Positions 1 to 10,483 of a DNA stretch of 61,883 nt are shown here, piece by piece. The stretch's first letter is position 1, and each line of letters starts with the position of its first letter. This stretch comes from Schleiferiaceae bacterium (GTDB taxonomy: Bacteria > Bacteroidota > Bacteroidia > Flavobacteriales > Schleiferiaceae), in assembly GCA_018402665.1 (NCBI GenBank), contig JAGYIN010000010.1, positions 1-61,883 of the forward strand, given 5' to 3'. The notes below the pieces were generated by a model. That model saw only the letters and a list, made by a program, of their open reading frames with translations. It was not told the origin of the DNA and searched no databases. Both the position numbers and the translations under genes were made by a program.

Positions 1-271
1 GTTACCTTGGTTTAATCGTTCTTTGTTGCTTATTTGTTGCAAGCAAAACGGCCATTTTAGACACTTGTTGCTTTTTTGTTGCGCGCGTTTAGAACCTAAA
101 CGACAGATAATAAGCGTGTTGCGGTCTCGACTAACGCAGTCGGGACGTGTATTGGGAAGTAAACAATCAAAGTAAACTTGCCGTGCACCGCAGTGTATGC
201 GTGGCGCATCTACCAGTACACAATTCTCCTCTCCCCGAATATCTTACAGATTGGAAATTCAACAAGAGACA
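1..271. other. Window-edge non-coding stretch
   Basis: This stretch follows the stop codon of the minus-strand T9SS protein. I see no gene-length open frame on either strand that looks coding. It holds the pair of short direct repeats listed separately. A gene beyond the left edge cannot be excluded. Confidence 0.5.
25..82. repeat. Two 16-bp near-identical direct repeats
   Basis: GTTGCTTATTTGTTGC at 25-40 recurs with one mismatch (GTTGCTTTTTTGTTGC) at 67-82, start to start 42 bp apart. Each unit is itself framed by GTTGC at both ends. The function is unknown; the repeat lies downstream of the T9SS protein gene and could be chance low-complexity sequence. Confidence 0.4.
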
Positions 272-2533
272 TTACTGAAGCAGATTAATTGTACCCGTTT
301 CTTCCTTCAATCTAATCCCCTGTTGGTCTCGTCCCCAATATTGGATTCGGTAGGTGTAAAAGCCCTTTGGCAAGGCCTCGCCATTGTGCCTGCCATCCCA
401 GGGTTTATCAAGGCTTGTCTGCCGATAAATATGCTCTCCCCAGCGATTGAAAATATCTAAAGTGAAATCAAAGTCCCGGCAGTCTACCTTGATTTCAAAG
501 GTTTCATTGACACCATCCCCATTGGGAGTAAAAGCACTTGGAATCCAAACATTGCACATACATCTACGAATTTCAATGTCGGCCTCATCCACAATTTCTC
601 CACATGGGTTAGAAATCTTAACCCAGTAGTTTAAACTTGATTGCGGAACAATGGAAGGGCTTGTATCTCCTGTGTTCCACAAGTAATCCGCTGAGTCCGC
701 ATACACACGCATTACATAAGTCCATTCATCACATAGAATCGTGTCTCGTAGCGTTGGCTTTGGGGAATCTATCACAACCAAATTGAAGGTATCCCGCGCT
801 ATACCACAGAAGTTTTGCACCTCAACCCAATAGGTCCCCGATTCAGAGACCGTCAGTGTCGAATCTGAACTTCCCGTGCTCCACAAATAATCTGCATGAA
901 AACCCTGGCGTGCATCCAATAAAACGCTTTCACCACTGCAAAGTAAGGTGTCGTTCAGAAGGGTGACGTGTGGCGAAGGTTGTACGTCAATGGTGTCACC
1001 TATCTCGTTTATTAAGTCTCCATGTAACCAAATCTGAACCGTAACATATCGTTTCCCATAAGAGGGGTAATGCACCACCGGCTCTTTATCAATGGAATGA
1101 TTGAGAGAACCAAGCGTGGTGTCTCCAAAATTCCACCATACGCTATCCGGAATGTTCTTGTAACTAAAATTAAAACTAACAGAATCCGAACAATCACTTA
1201 GCAAAGTGAACGGAGGAGGCATGGACTGGTCCGTCGAAAATGCTGGGAATGAGTGAAAAGCCGAATACGGTGAATAGGTGACAAACTTTAACTCCGAATA
1301 CATTTGCGAAGTATCGGAACTTGTAGGATTTACGATTCTTCCTACATATCGTTTTCCAGCATCATTCAAATTCGGACTCTGACCTCCGTATGTGAAATAC
1401 AGGTTTCCATCTGGGCCCAACTGTAAATCATTGAGCTCTATATGCTTTACAGCAGTATCCAGAGGAATTACTGTTGCACTACTTACAAAATCCACGCTAT
1501 CCCTGCTTGTTAAATCATAGCGGAAGATGTGCGCCCAATCATTTGGATAAAAACTAGTGTCCGCTTTTAAAAATAAGTACTTCCCATCGCTTGAGAAGAA
1601 TCCACACCCGATAGTCATCGTGGTATCAAAATCTTTGGTGTATGGACTTACAATGGGAAATGCTATAGTATCCTCTATAAAATTGCCAAATCCACCATAG
1701 GAATAGGAGTGAATATATCGCGACCTGCGAAAATTTGTGGACGTCCCATGCCTTTTTGCTACATATAGCTTATTAAAAAGTGGACTGTAATGTATTAGGT
1801 TTCGATTAGGAATCTTAAAATCTAGTGCCGTATTAAATTGTTGATAAAGCCACGTATTATTTATTTCTCTCAGCCCATTACCGAGCGTTGAAACACGTAG
1901 CATTTTAACATCTGGTCTGGTCCCTTGGATATACTCCGATATAAATAGATAATTTTCTTGAGAAATAGGATCTGCTAATAAATACAAATTGTCAAAAGTC
2001 CCACCGCCATTATTCCCCGTCCAGTCCCCTATTGTAGTAACCGAGTAATTGTTTCCATTACTGACAATCGCATTAACGCGCACAAATCTACCCGCTGCAT
2101 CTATAAAGGTATTATTGTACCCTTGATTGTATTCATAAACATGAAAAATTGTGTCACTTCGAAATGACTTGCAGAAGTACGATGATTTTATCGGTAATCG
2201 AATTCCCCCACTTCCTAATGCGGAATGAATATAATTTGTCATGGAACCACCAGGAAGTAAAGTGCCCTGTGCATTGTAGTATTTCCCATTGAGGAAGTAA
2301 AATTGTAGATTCCCATTTTTGTCGCACCAAGTATTTGAGCCATTTACTTCTTGATTAATTGCATTGTGACTTGGAGCCAGGATAGAAGACCAGGAAGTAG
2401 TAGAAGCTGTTGGAGGTGTGGTATTGAAATTTAGCACATTACCTCGGCCAAAGACCCATACATTGCTATTATTCTGTGCAATAGCAGCCTGACACAGGAC
2501 TAAAAAACAAATAAATACACGCCTCAGTTTCAT
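272..2533 (-). CDS. T9SS type B sorting domain surface protein
   Basis: Predicted secreted surface or adhesin-like protein of 753 residues. An N-terminal signal peptide of about 19 residues ends near AIAQ. Roughly residues 20-430 form a repetitive beta-rich domain with many aromatic and Asn residues. A PKD-like segment follows (WWNFGDTT), then two Ig-like repeats that share the pattern 'DT-LC-G...YLWSTG...YWVEV-N-CG'. The C-terminus carries the gliding-motility-type CTD: PSAFTPNGDGVNETFEI, then RWGEHIY, WDGRHNGE and a final GTINLLQ. This type B signal sends proteins through the type IX secretion system in Bacteroidota. It stands alone on the minus strand. The ATG at 2533 gives a full signal peptide. 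The family call is firm; the ligand and role are unknown. Confidence 0.9.
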   Translation of the reverse strand: MKLRRVFICFLVLCQAAIAQNNSNVWVFGRGNVLNFNTTPPTASTTSWSSILAPSHNAINQEVNGSNTWCDKNGNLQFYFLNGKYYNAQGTLLPGGSMTNYIHSALGSGGIRLPIKSSYFCKSFRSDTIFHVYEYNQGYNNTFIDAAGRFVRVNAIVSNGNNYSVTTIGDWTGNNGGGTFDNLYLLADPISQENYLFISEYIQGTRPDVKMLRVSTLGNGLREINNTWLYQQFNTALDFKIPNRNLIHYSPLFNKLYVAKRHGTSTNFRRSRYIHSYSYGGFGNFIEDTIAFPIVSPYTKDFDTTMTIGCGFFSSDGKYLFLKADTSFYPNDWAHIFRYDLTSRDSVDFVSSATVIPLDTAVKHIELNDLQLGPDGNLYFTYGGQSPNLNDAGKRYVGRIVNPTSSDTSQMYSELKFVTYSPYSAFHSFPAFSTDQSMPPPFTLLSDCSDSVSFNFSYKNIPDSVWWNFGDTTLGSLNHSIDKEPVVHYPSYGKRYVTVQIWLHGDLINEIGDTIDVQPSPHVTLLNDTLLCSGESVLLDARQGFHADYLWSTGSSDSTLTVSESGTYWVEVQNFCGIARDTFNLVVIDSPKPTLRDTILCDEWTYVMRVYADSADYLWNTGDTSPSIVPQSSLNYWVKISNPCGEIVDEADIEIRRCMCNVWIPSAFTPNGDGVNETFEIKVDCRDFDFTLDIFNRWGEHIYRQTSLDKPWDGRHNGEALPKGFYTYRIQYWGRDQQGIRLKEETGTINLLQ

Positions 2534-2623
2534 CTTAATTAGATTAAATTAAAAATAACGCATTTATTTGATATTGATATTAAAGGCAGCAATGTTCGAG
2601 ATTCGAACCCAAGATCAAACGGC

Positions 2624-3031
2624 ATGAAAAAAGATATTCTTATTCCCGAGGTTAAAAACGTCTTCGTAGCGGCAGTTTTAATGACTGATGATACGGGTGA
2701 TCAGCAATGGTGGATTCATTTAATAAACGACAATACTAGCCCATTAGAAAACGTAATGATTCAAAGTCGTGGCTATAGTAATTTGGATACGAAGTCTGGA
2801 GTTAAAACGGCTACGCTCAGAAAGGTTATAAAAGTCTTACCGGCAAAGTCTGCAGCCAAACTGGAGCCGATTATGCCTGAAGTATTCCATCTTTTTAATG
2901 AATACTGGGTAACCTTTTTTGAAGAAAACACCTTAAAAGATCGCAAATTCATTTTCGGTCCGCACACTATCGAAGCTGCAATCAAAGAAGATTTACCAGT
3001 GCTAAAGGATAAAGGGATTCTCGTGCGCTAG
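2624..3031 (+). CDS. Conserved hypothetical protein of Bacteroidota
   Basis: A 135-residue, probably cytosolic protein with no signal peptide or membrane segment. The opening MKKDILIPEVKNVFVAAV and the block 'TATLRKVIKVLPAKSAAKLEPI' pattern (residues about 62-83) resemble an uncharacterised family I recall from Flavobacteriia, in which the middle reads as a beta-sandwich. No catalytic motif is visible. It is divergent from the T9SS gene upstream, and its stop overlaps the tail of the convergent membrane-protein gene by four bases. Function unknown. Confidence 0.7.
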   Translation: MKKDILIPEVKNVFVAAVLMTDDTGDQQWWIHLINDNTSPLENVMIQSRGYSNLDTKSGVKTATLRKVIKVLPAKSAAKLEPIMPEVFHLFNEYWVTFFEENTLKDRKFIFGPHTIEAAIKEDLPVLKDKGILVR

Positions 3032-3819
3032 TTGGCTTTTTCAGAATAATCCTGCCCTTTTCTAATCCTGTGCCATACCACCCATGCTAAGGAAGCGTTA
3101 AGTAGGTAAAATGCATACTTCGCCACGTATGCTATATTACCAAACAAAACGTTTTGATAGAGTTTCAAGACGTTGTAAACCTGCCAACTAGCCCACGAAT
3201 CAGCATACATTCTTGGCGTATTTAAAATGCCCGAATAGGTAATGCCCGTAATGATTGCAGTAATAGTGAATTTTGTTGTGTTATCGCCTAAAGGTGCACG
3301 CAAAAAGTCGGTAAAACCTATATAGTTTAAGGCAACTCCGAGCGCAAAAGCTATTGCGATGTTGATAAAGTAGATGGCGTCGATTTTTCTAGGGACACGG
3401 TCCTTTCTTTTTTTCCAATACAAGTACGATGCACCCGCGCCTAAAAAGGAAATGGGATACGTGAGAAATGCTGCATCATTACCCAGAAAATAATCCACAA
3501 AGGCGGAATTTACTGCTGTAAGTAAGCCAATTAGGTTACCAATATTATTCCTTTTCGTTACTAAGCGCGTAACCATCATGGAACCTGCCGCTCCGAAAGT
3601 TGAAAATATACCTATGGGTAGGTCTTGACGAACGGTTTTATGAAAACCTAGAGCGAAAGAAATCACAAGAACGAGAAGCACCCCAAAGGCGTCCATCCAT
3701 TTACTTTCCGTTATTTCTTGCAATCTTCTACCGCGTTCCACTAGATAACTTTGAATTTCAAATGTAATTGCAAGACATTGACTGGGAGAAACTATTGAAC
3801 CGAAATTAATGCACATCAC
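3028..3819 (-). CDS. PnuC-like multi-pass membrane protein
   Basis: An integral inner-membrane protein with about seven hydrophobic segments between residues 43 and 255. Segments such as YPISFLGAGASYLYW and YAFYLLNASLAWVVW, with aromatic-rich helices, resemble the nicotinamide riboside/NMN transporter (PnuC) superfamily, but I cannot be sure by eye. The first codon is a GTG at 3819 with an ATG at 3816. Residues 1-40 are not membrane-like, so the true start may lie further in, for example near the Met at residue 42. A clearer PnuC gene lies at 38525-39073. The 3' end overlaps that of the convergent gene. Confidence 0.5.
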   Translation of the reverse strand: MMCINFGSIVSPSQCLAITFEIQSYLVERGRRLQEITESKWMDAFGVLLVLVISFALGFHKTVRQDLPIGIFSTFGAAGSMMVTRLVTKRNNIGNLIGLLTAVNSAFVDYFLGNDAAFLTYPISFLGAGASYLYWKKRKDRVPRKIDAIYFINIAIAFALGVALNYIGFTDFLRAPLGDNTTKFTITAIITGITYSGILNTPRMYADSWASWQVYNVLKLYQNVLFGNIAYVAKYAFYLLNASLAWVVWHRIRKGQDYSEKAN

Positions 3820-3872
3820 CCTAATTCTACATTTCTTACGATGTAAACACCCCTAGCAATAAGTTCACGAAG

Positions 3873-4188
3873 TTATACCCTACCCTCTGTAACCACTAAA
3901 GTTTGAAGTAAACGCCCATTTAAATCGTAAAGCGCAATCTCCCGAATTGTTGGCGCATTCATTAAACAAAATTAGTCGGAAGTTGGATTCGGATAAATCG
4001 CCAGTTCGAAGTATGCTCCTCGAACCCAATGGTTGTTATAGCTGTGCAATTGCTCCAAACGCTGCAATTTCCTTGATTTACTTTCACTGCATGATCGTCC
4101 ACGCCCCATCGAAATGCAAAGCGTTGTTAGATTGTGTGAGACTGATTGTTGAGAACAGTGTTGCAATGAAAAGGCAAAATTGTTTCAT
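3873..4188 (-). pseudogene. Remnant of a T9SS type A cargo gene (LamG-like N-terminus)
   Basis: Reading the minus strand from an ATG at 4188 gives a signal peptide and then NNALHFDG, the usual opening of LamG/concanavalin-like secreted Bacteroidota proteins. The frame then breaks: the neighbouring frame continues the motif as GVDDHAV. A third frame holds AIYPNPTSD, and further on ALYDLNGRLLQTLVV ends at a TAA at 3873-3875. PNP...YDLNGRLL is the T9SS type A C-terminal sorting signal. Only the two ends of a longer gene survive, in about 316 bp and at least three frames. It also explains why the open frame upstream of the HD gene is not its N-terminus. Confidence 0.75.
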
Positions 4189-4231
4189 GCTTAGGTTTTA
4201 TTGTCCGTACCAAATTAGCACATTTGCCAAT

Positions 4232-4879
4232 ATGAATGATATCATTTTACTAACTATTGACTTCGTTAAGCGTCAACTAAAGAATGCTGAAGGCGGACAC
4301 GATTGGTTTCACATCGAACGCGTGTGGAAAAATGCTGAGGCTATTTCAAAAGGAGAGTCTTGTGATGCGGAAATTGTCGCCTTGGCGGCGTTGCTGCATG
4401 ATATCGCTGATGCTAAATTTCATGGAGGCGACGAAACAGTGGGCCCCGCTACAGCGCGGAATTGGCTCGTTTCAAACGGTTACTCCGAAACGAAACTAGA
4501 ACACATTATAGCCATCATACAAAACGTAAGTTTTAAAGGTGGAAGTGTGGCGCGAACGCACGAAAGCATTGAATTGGATATAGTTCAAGATGCCGATAGA
4601 TTGGATGCCATTGGTGCCATTGGAATCGCACGTACGTTTAATTACGGTGGTTTTAAGCATCGAGCGATCTATGATCCTGAAATTGAGCCAAATCTCAACC
4701 TTTCTAAGGAGGACTATAAAGCATCCACAGCGCCAACCATCAACCATTTTTATGAGAAGTTATTGTTGCTAAAAGATCGCATGAACACCAAGACAGGAAA
4801 GGAATTGGCTCTGGAACGTCACCGCTTTATGGAATCTTTTTTGGACCAATTTTATGCCGAATGGAACGGCTTGCGCTAA
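4232..4879 (+). CDS. HD domain phosphohydrolase
   Basis: A 215-residue soluble protein of the HD superfamily of metal-dependent phosphohydrolases, YedJ/YpgQ-like. Visible motifs are HDWFHIERVW near residue 20 (the first His/Asp pair), LLHDIAD near residue 53 (the HD doublet) and DADRLDAIGAIGIAR near residue 120 (the distal Asp plus helix), all expected for metal binding. The substrate is probably a nucleotide or other small phosphoester and is not predictable here. The frame is open further upstream to 3947, but that part overlaps the T9SS relic on the other strand and is not HD-like. The ATG at 4232, directly before the first conserved helix, is therefore preferred. Confidence 0.85.
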   Translation: MNDIILLTIDFVKRQLKNAEGGHDWFHIERVWKNAEAISKGESCDAEIVALAALLHDIADAKFHGGDETVGPATARNWLVSNGYSETKLEHIIAIIQNVSFKGGSVARTHESIELDIVQDADRLDAIGAIGIARTFNYGGFKHRAIYDPEIEPNLNLSKEDYKASTAPTINHFYEKLLLLKDRMNTKTGKELALERHRFMESFLDQFYAEWNGLR

Positions 4880-4916
4880 ATCTATCGTAATTTGTTCCCA
4901 CCTAAACTATTGACAC

Positions 4917-5408
4917 ATGACATTTCGAGTTTTACATCGGTATTTAGGCTATTTCTTAGCCGGTATAATGATGGTCTATGCACTGAGCGGCATCACTCTT
5001 ATCTTTAGAAAAACAGCTACTTTTAAAGTGTCCGTTCACAAGGAAATTACCGTAGAACCGGGTTTAGATGCCCCTGAACTTGGGGAAGCACTTCAAATTC
5101 GAAACTTACTACCTACAGATAATGATGGGACAGTGATGGTATTTGAACAAGGTAGGTACAATACAGTCACGGGCGAGGCGGATTACACCGTTAAAGAGCT
5201 GCCTTATTGGCTCGATAAATTGACCCATTTACACAAAGCCACCACAGAAGATCCCTTGTATTATTTCAACATCTTCTTCGGATTGGCACTGCTCTTTTTG
5301 GCCATTTCGAGCTTTTTCATGTTTGCCAAATCATCTTTCATTTTTAAAAAGGGATTGTGGTTTACCCTTGGAGGAATCATCCTAGTACTTATTATGCTCT
5401 ATGTCTGA
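4917..5408 (+). CDS. PepSY-associated transmembrane protein
   Basis: A 163-residue membrane protein. Helix 1 (residues about 8-28, HRYLGYFLAGIMMVYALSG) is typical of the PepSY-associated TM family, with the leading His often implicated in haem or iron handling. A periplasmic stretch follows, and then two C-terminal helices (about 117-135 and 145-163). It opens a tight plus-strand run: the next gene starts eight bases before its stop, and TspO, a lipoprotein and a VIT1-type transporter follow. Metal or tetrapyrrole handling is inferred from neighbours only. Confidence 0.75.
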   Translation: MTFRVLHRYLGYFLAGIMMVYALSGITLIFRKTATFKVSVHKEITVEPGLDAPELGEALQIRNLLPTDNDGTVMVFEQGRYNTVTGEADYTVKELPYWLDKLTHLHKATTEDPLYYFNIFFGLALLFLAISSFFMFAKSSFIFKKGLWFTLGGIILVLIMLYV

Positions 5409-5580
5409 AGATAAAGTAACAGCACGTCAAGGATTCGCTATCGGCGGCGGATTAATGCTTGGAACAGGTCTAGGCTTTTTACTGATCCCGTATTTAGGAG
5501 GAACTGCGCTAGTTGGAGGAATCATTGCCGGCTTAGGCATTGGCCTGCTAATTGCGGCCTTTATGAAGAACAACTTATGA
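5401..5580 (+). CDS. Small glycine-rich membrane protein, 59 residues
   Basis: A short gene from the ATG at 5401 to the TGA at 5578-5580. The product begins MSEDKVTARQGFAIGGG and holds two hydrophobic, glycine-rich segments (residues about 12-32 and 34-54) before a charged end, MKNNL. It overlaps the upstream gene by eight bases, and its stop overlaps the TspO start codon (ATGA). Such coupling is strong evidence that it is translated. I do not recognise the family; it may be a small partner of the PepSY-like or TspO protein. Confidence 0.75.
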   Translation: MSEDKVTARQGFAIGGGLMLGTGLGFLLIPYLGGTALVGGIIAGLGIGLLIAAFMKNNL

Positions 5581-6029
5581 AACTCCTCGTATTCTTTATC
5601 TTAAACTTTGGCGCCCTTGCACTGGGCAGTTATCTGATGGGTGAAGGCCCCATGGGCAGTTGGTATACAAACCTCAATAAAGCACCATGGACGCCGCCAG
5701 GATGGGTGTTTGGCGTCTCGTGGACACTAATCATGATATGTTTGAGCATTTTCATGAACAAGGCGGTACAAATTGAAGCCTTGCGTACCAGCATATTATG
5801 GATTTATGGGGTCCAATTGGTCTTGAATATCCTTTGGAACCCGCTGTTTTTCAACTTCCATTGGACAGGATTAGCGCTCATTGAAATTATCCTCCTAGTC
5901 TTTGTAGTTGGATTCATGGCCATTAAGGCAAAGCCTTATCTGCCCCAACTTACCTGGCTGCTTACACCCTATGTGATCTGGTTGACTATAGCCATTACCT
6001 TGAATGCGTATGCCTTACAGAACAATTAA
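5577..6029 (+). CDS. tspO: TspO/MBR family tryptophan-rich sensory protein
   Basis: A 150-residue, five-helix membrane protein of the TspO/peripheral benzodiazepine receptor family, which binds porphyrins and sterol-like ligands and modulates tetrapyrrole or stress responses. Diagnostic blocks are WYTNLNKAPWTPPGWVFGVSW near residues 24-44, and a helix with WNPLFFNFHWTGLALIEI near residues 87-104. The length is normal for the family. The start overlaps the stop of the 59-residue gene, so it belongs to the same operon. Bacterial TspO is often linked to oxygen, light or porphyrin photo-oxidation; here the regulation is unknown. Confidence 0.9.
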   Translation: MKLLVFFILNFGALALGSYLMGEGPMGSWYTNLNKAPWTPPGWVFGVSWTLIMICLSIFMNKAVQIEALRTSILWIYGVQLVLNILWNPLFFNFHWTGLALIEIILLVFVVGFMAIKAKPYLPQLTWLLTPYVIWLTIAITLNAYALQNN

Positions 6030-6411
6030 GGCAAAGAAACTACTCATTCTTCTCGGGTTTGTTGTAGGTCTACCCTTGTTATTTATGGCAGGATGCAAAA
6101 CACTTACAAGCACGATCTATCAAAGCATGGATTGTGACCAATTCAATATTGATCACATCGAATTGCGCACGGGAATAGATGTCCCAAAAATCAAAAGAAA
6201 GTATTGTCAACTTAACGACAGTACGCGTACCGTCGAATTCGAGGTGCTGCTTAACGCAGAGGAGTTAGATGCTTATAGCGCAAAATATTTTAATTGGGAT
6301 TCAACTTTATTCGTCGCAAAAGGCCAGCGCAGTGATACCAAATGGCACGCCCTTTTAGATACCTCGTCTAGAGCGCTTATCTTCCACCTTTATTATTTAA
6401 GCAATGAGTGA
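6004..6411 (+). CDS. Hypothetical lipoprotein-like protein
   Basis: A 135-residue product with a basic N-terminus, a hydrophobic helix (LLILLGFVVGLPLLFMAGC) and a lipobox-like MAGC with Cys near residue 31, so probably a membrane-anchored periplasmic lipoprotein. The mature part has two further cysteines (DCDQF and KYCQL) that might form a disulfide. The start lies inside the 3' end of tspO; an ATG at 6010 is equally possible. The stop overlaps the start of the VIT1 gene. No family recognised. Confidence 0.65.
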   Translation: MRMPYRTIKAKKLLILLGFVVGLPLLFMAGCKTLTSTIYQSMDCDQFNIDHIELRTGIDVPKIKRKYCQLNDSTRTVEFEVLLNAEELDAYSAKYFNWDSTLFVAKGQRSDTKWHALLDTSSRALIFHLYYLSNE

Positions 6412-7093
6412 TCTGGAAAAACATTATGTCAATCGGTCCAGTTGGATACGTGCTGCCGTTTTAGGTGCAAATGATGGAATACTCAGTGTAAGTAGTATTG
6501 CTGTGGGTGTTGCGTCGGCAAGTACTTCAGAAGCCCCGGTGGTTGTCGCTGCATTAGCAGGCTTAGTGGCTGGAGCGCTGAGTATGGCTGCTGGTGAATA
6601 TGTGAGTGTGAGTTCGCAATCGGATATTGAACAAGCCGATCTGGCGCGCGAGCGAAAGGAAATTGAGGAAATGCCGGAAGTGGAAGAGCGTGAATTGGCA
6701 AAAATTTACGTTAGTCGTGGGCTTACTGAAGAAACTGCGGCTGAAGTTGCGCGTCAATTGCACGAACACGATGCCCTCGAAGCACATGCTCGGGACGAAT
6801 TGGGTATCAATGAAATGACGGCCGCACAACCACTGCAAGCGGCAGGTGCTAGCGCACTGAGCTTTTTATTAGGAGGACTCTTTCCTTTTGGACTTATTTT
6901 TCTTTTTCCTTTGAATCAATTGTATTGGATAGAGTACGTCTTTAGTATTTCGTTTTTAACCCTACTCGGTGGGATCAGTGCACGGATTGGCGGCAGTAAT
7001 GCTTGGAAAGCTGTAGCTCGCATCACCATTTGGGGCACCATAACCATGGGACTCAGTGCATTAGTGGGAAGTTGGGTTCAAATAGGCCTTTAA
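6404..7093 (+). CDS. VIT1/CCC1 family iron/manganese transporter
   Basis: A 229-residue membrane protein of the CCC1/VIT1 family, which moves Fe(II) or Mn(II) across membranes. The block ANDGILSVSSIAVGVASA (residues about 23-40) and AGALSMAAGEYVSVSSQSD (about 57-75) are the family signatures. Residues about 76-135 form the acidic cytosolic metal-binding hairpin rich in Glu (EEMPEVEERELAKIY). Three helices follow to the end. It is the last gene of the run beginning at 4917. A role in metal detoxification or storage fits the TspO/PepSY context, but the substrate is inferred from family. Confidence 0.9.
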   Translation: MSDLEKHYVNRSSWIRAAVLGANDGILSVSSIAVGVASASTSEAPVVVAALAGLVAGALSMAAGEYVSVSSQSDIEQADLARERKEIEEMPEVEERELAKIYVSRGLTEETAAEVARQLHEHDALEAHARDELGINEMTAAQPLQAAGASALSFLLGGLFPFGLIFLFPLNQLYWIEYVFSISFLTLLGGISARIGGSNAWKAVARITIWGTITMGLSALVGSWVQIGL

Positions 7094-7096
7094 CCC

Positions 7097-7104
7097 TACC
7101 TTTG
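7097..7104 (+). promoter_or_regulatory. Possible -7 box (TACCTTTG)
   Basis: An exact match to the Bacteroidota -7 consensus TAnnTTTG, ending five bases before the rluF-like ATG. No TTG at the usual -33 spacing is obvious, and the position would give an almost leaderless transcript, so this is tentative. Confidence 0.3.
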
Positions 7105-7108
7105 AAGC

Positions 7109-7828
7109 ATGGCAACACGAATTAATAAATACCTCAGTGAGATCGGACACTGCTCTCGCAGGGGGGCTGATAAATTGCTTGAACAAGGGCGCATCACCAT
7201 CAACGGCGCCGTCCCTGAATTGGGGGAAAAGGTTCAAGAAGGTGATGTGGTTGCTGTGGACGGCAAGGTCGTCGGTGAACGTACTGAAAAACATGTCTAT
7301 ATCGCGTTGAATAAGCCTCGAGGCATTGTTTGCACCACGGATCGGCGAGTTGAAAAAGATAATATCGTTGACTTCGTAGGACATCCACAGCGCATCTTCC
7401 CCATCGGTAGATTGGACAAGCCTTCTGAAGGCCTCATTCTTATGACCAGTGACGGAGATATTGTCAATAAAATTTTACGTGCAAGGAACAACCACGAGAA
7501 GGAATATGTCGTCACCGTGCACAAGCCCATTACTCAAGAATTCATTACCCGCATGCGCAATGGTGTCCCCATTTTGGATACCGTAACGCGCAAATGCCAC
7601 GTTGAGCAAATCGGACCTAAAACCTTTAGAATAATCCTCACCCAGGGTCTAAACCGACAAATTCGCAGAATGTGTGAATATTTGGAGTACAGCGTAACGA
7701 AACTCAAGCGTGTTCGTATTATGAATATTGAGCTTGACTTGCCGGTCGGCGCCTGGCGTGATTTGAAAAAGCATGAATTGCTCACACTGAATAGATTGTG
7801 TGAATCCAGTAGTAAAACGCATTTCTAA
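7109..7828 (+). CDS. rluF: 23S rRNA pseudouridine synthase, RluF/RsuA family
   Basis: A 239-residue rRNA-modifying enzyme. An S4 RNA-binding domain covers residues 1-50 ([30 protein letters not shown]). The catalytic domain has [18 protein letters not shown] near residue 105, whose Asp is the conserved nucleophile, and the C-terminal block [14 protein letters not shown]. Order, length and motifs fit the RsuA/RluB/RluE/RluF family; RluF (U2604 type) is my best guess because of the [15 protein letters not shown] segment. The stop codon overlaps the start of the next gene. Confidence 0.85.
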   Translation: MATRINKYLSEIGHCSRRGADKLLEQGRITINGAVPELGEKVQEGDVVAVDGKVVGERTEKHVYIALNKPRGIVCTTDRRVEKDNIVDFVGHPQRIFPIGRLDKPSEGLILMTSDGDIVNKILRARNNHEKEYVVTVHKPITQEFITRMRNGVPILDTVTRKCHVEQIGPKTFRIILTQGLNRQIRRMCEYLEYSVTKLKRVRIMNIELDLPVGAWRDLKKHELLTLNRLCESSSKTHF

Positions 7829-8103
7829 TGGATGTCTTAAGCGCCAATATTCAATTCATCCCTTTACACAGCGAAGATCCCATGGCAGCGGTAGATCAAG
7901 CTATCGCATTGATACAGTCTGTCGGTATATCCTATGAGGTCGGTCCCTTTGGTACGAGTGTGGAAGGTGAAGCAGAGGCGGTAGAAGAATTGGTTCATCA
8001 TCTACTGAAAAGTGCCGTTTCAAAAGAATTTTTACTGAATGTTCAGTACCACGTAGGTGGGAATAAACTCAGCAATGAGGAGAAGGTTGCAAAGTTCAGA
8101 TAG
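7828..8103 (+). CDS. Thiamine-binding (MTH1187/YkoF-like) protein
   Basis: A 91-residue cytosolic protein matching the DUF77/MTH1187 family (ferredoxin-like fold that binds thiamine or related compounds). The pattern is typical: IQFIPLH near the start, an AIALIQSVGISYEVGPFGTSVEG core and a C-terminal helix. It overlaps the rluF stop by one base and so is co-transcribed with it. No thiamine genes are nearby, so the role here is unclear. Confidence 0.75.
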   Translation: MDVLSANIQFIPLHSEDPMAAVDQAIALIQSVGISYEVGPFGTSVEGEAEAVEELVHHLLKSAVSKEFLLNVQYHVGGNKLSNEEKVAKFR

Positions 8104-8108
8104 TGCCC

Positions 8109-10386
<2,278 letters not shown>

Positions 10387-10412
10387 GCACTGAGCAACAT
10401 AAATGAAAAGGA

Positions 10413-10445
10413 AAACCCGGCGCCTATGGCGCCGGGTTTCTTTTT
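10413..10445 (+). terminator. Intrinsic terminator after icd
   Basis: A perfect 12-bp stem (aaacccggcgcc / ggcgccgggttt, 10413-10424 and 10428-10439) with a 3-base loop, followed by a T-rich tail. On the minus strand the stem is followed by TTTTCCTTTT, so it may also end the convergent amylase-esterase transcript. Confidence 0.9.
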
Positions 10446-10483
10446 ACCGCGTATCGCGGCCGCGGGTGCGGCGCACGATCTGG

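Noticed and set aside
3947-4231. Upstream extension of the HD-domain gene giving a 310-residue protein
   Set aside because: The extra 95 codons overlap a T9SS relic on the other strand, have no HD-family similarity, and an ATG at 4232 fits the family start.
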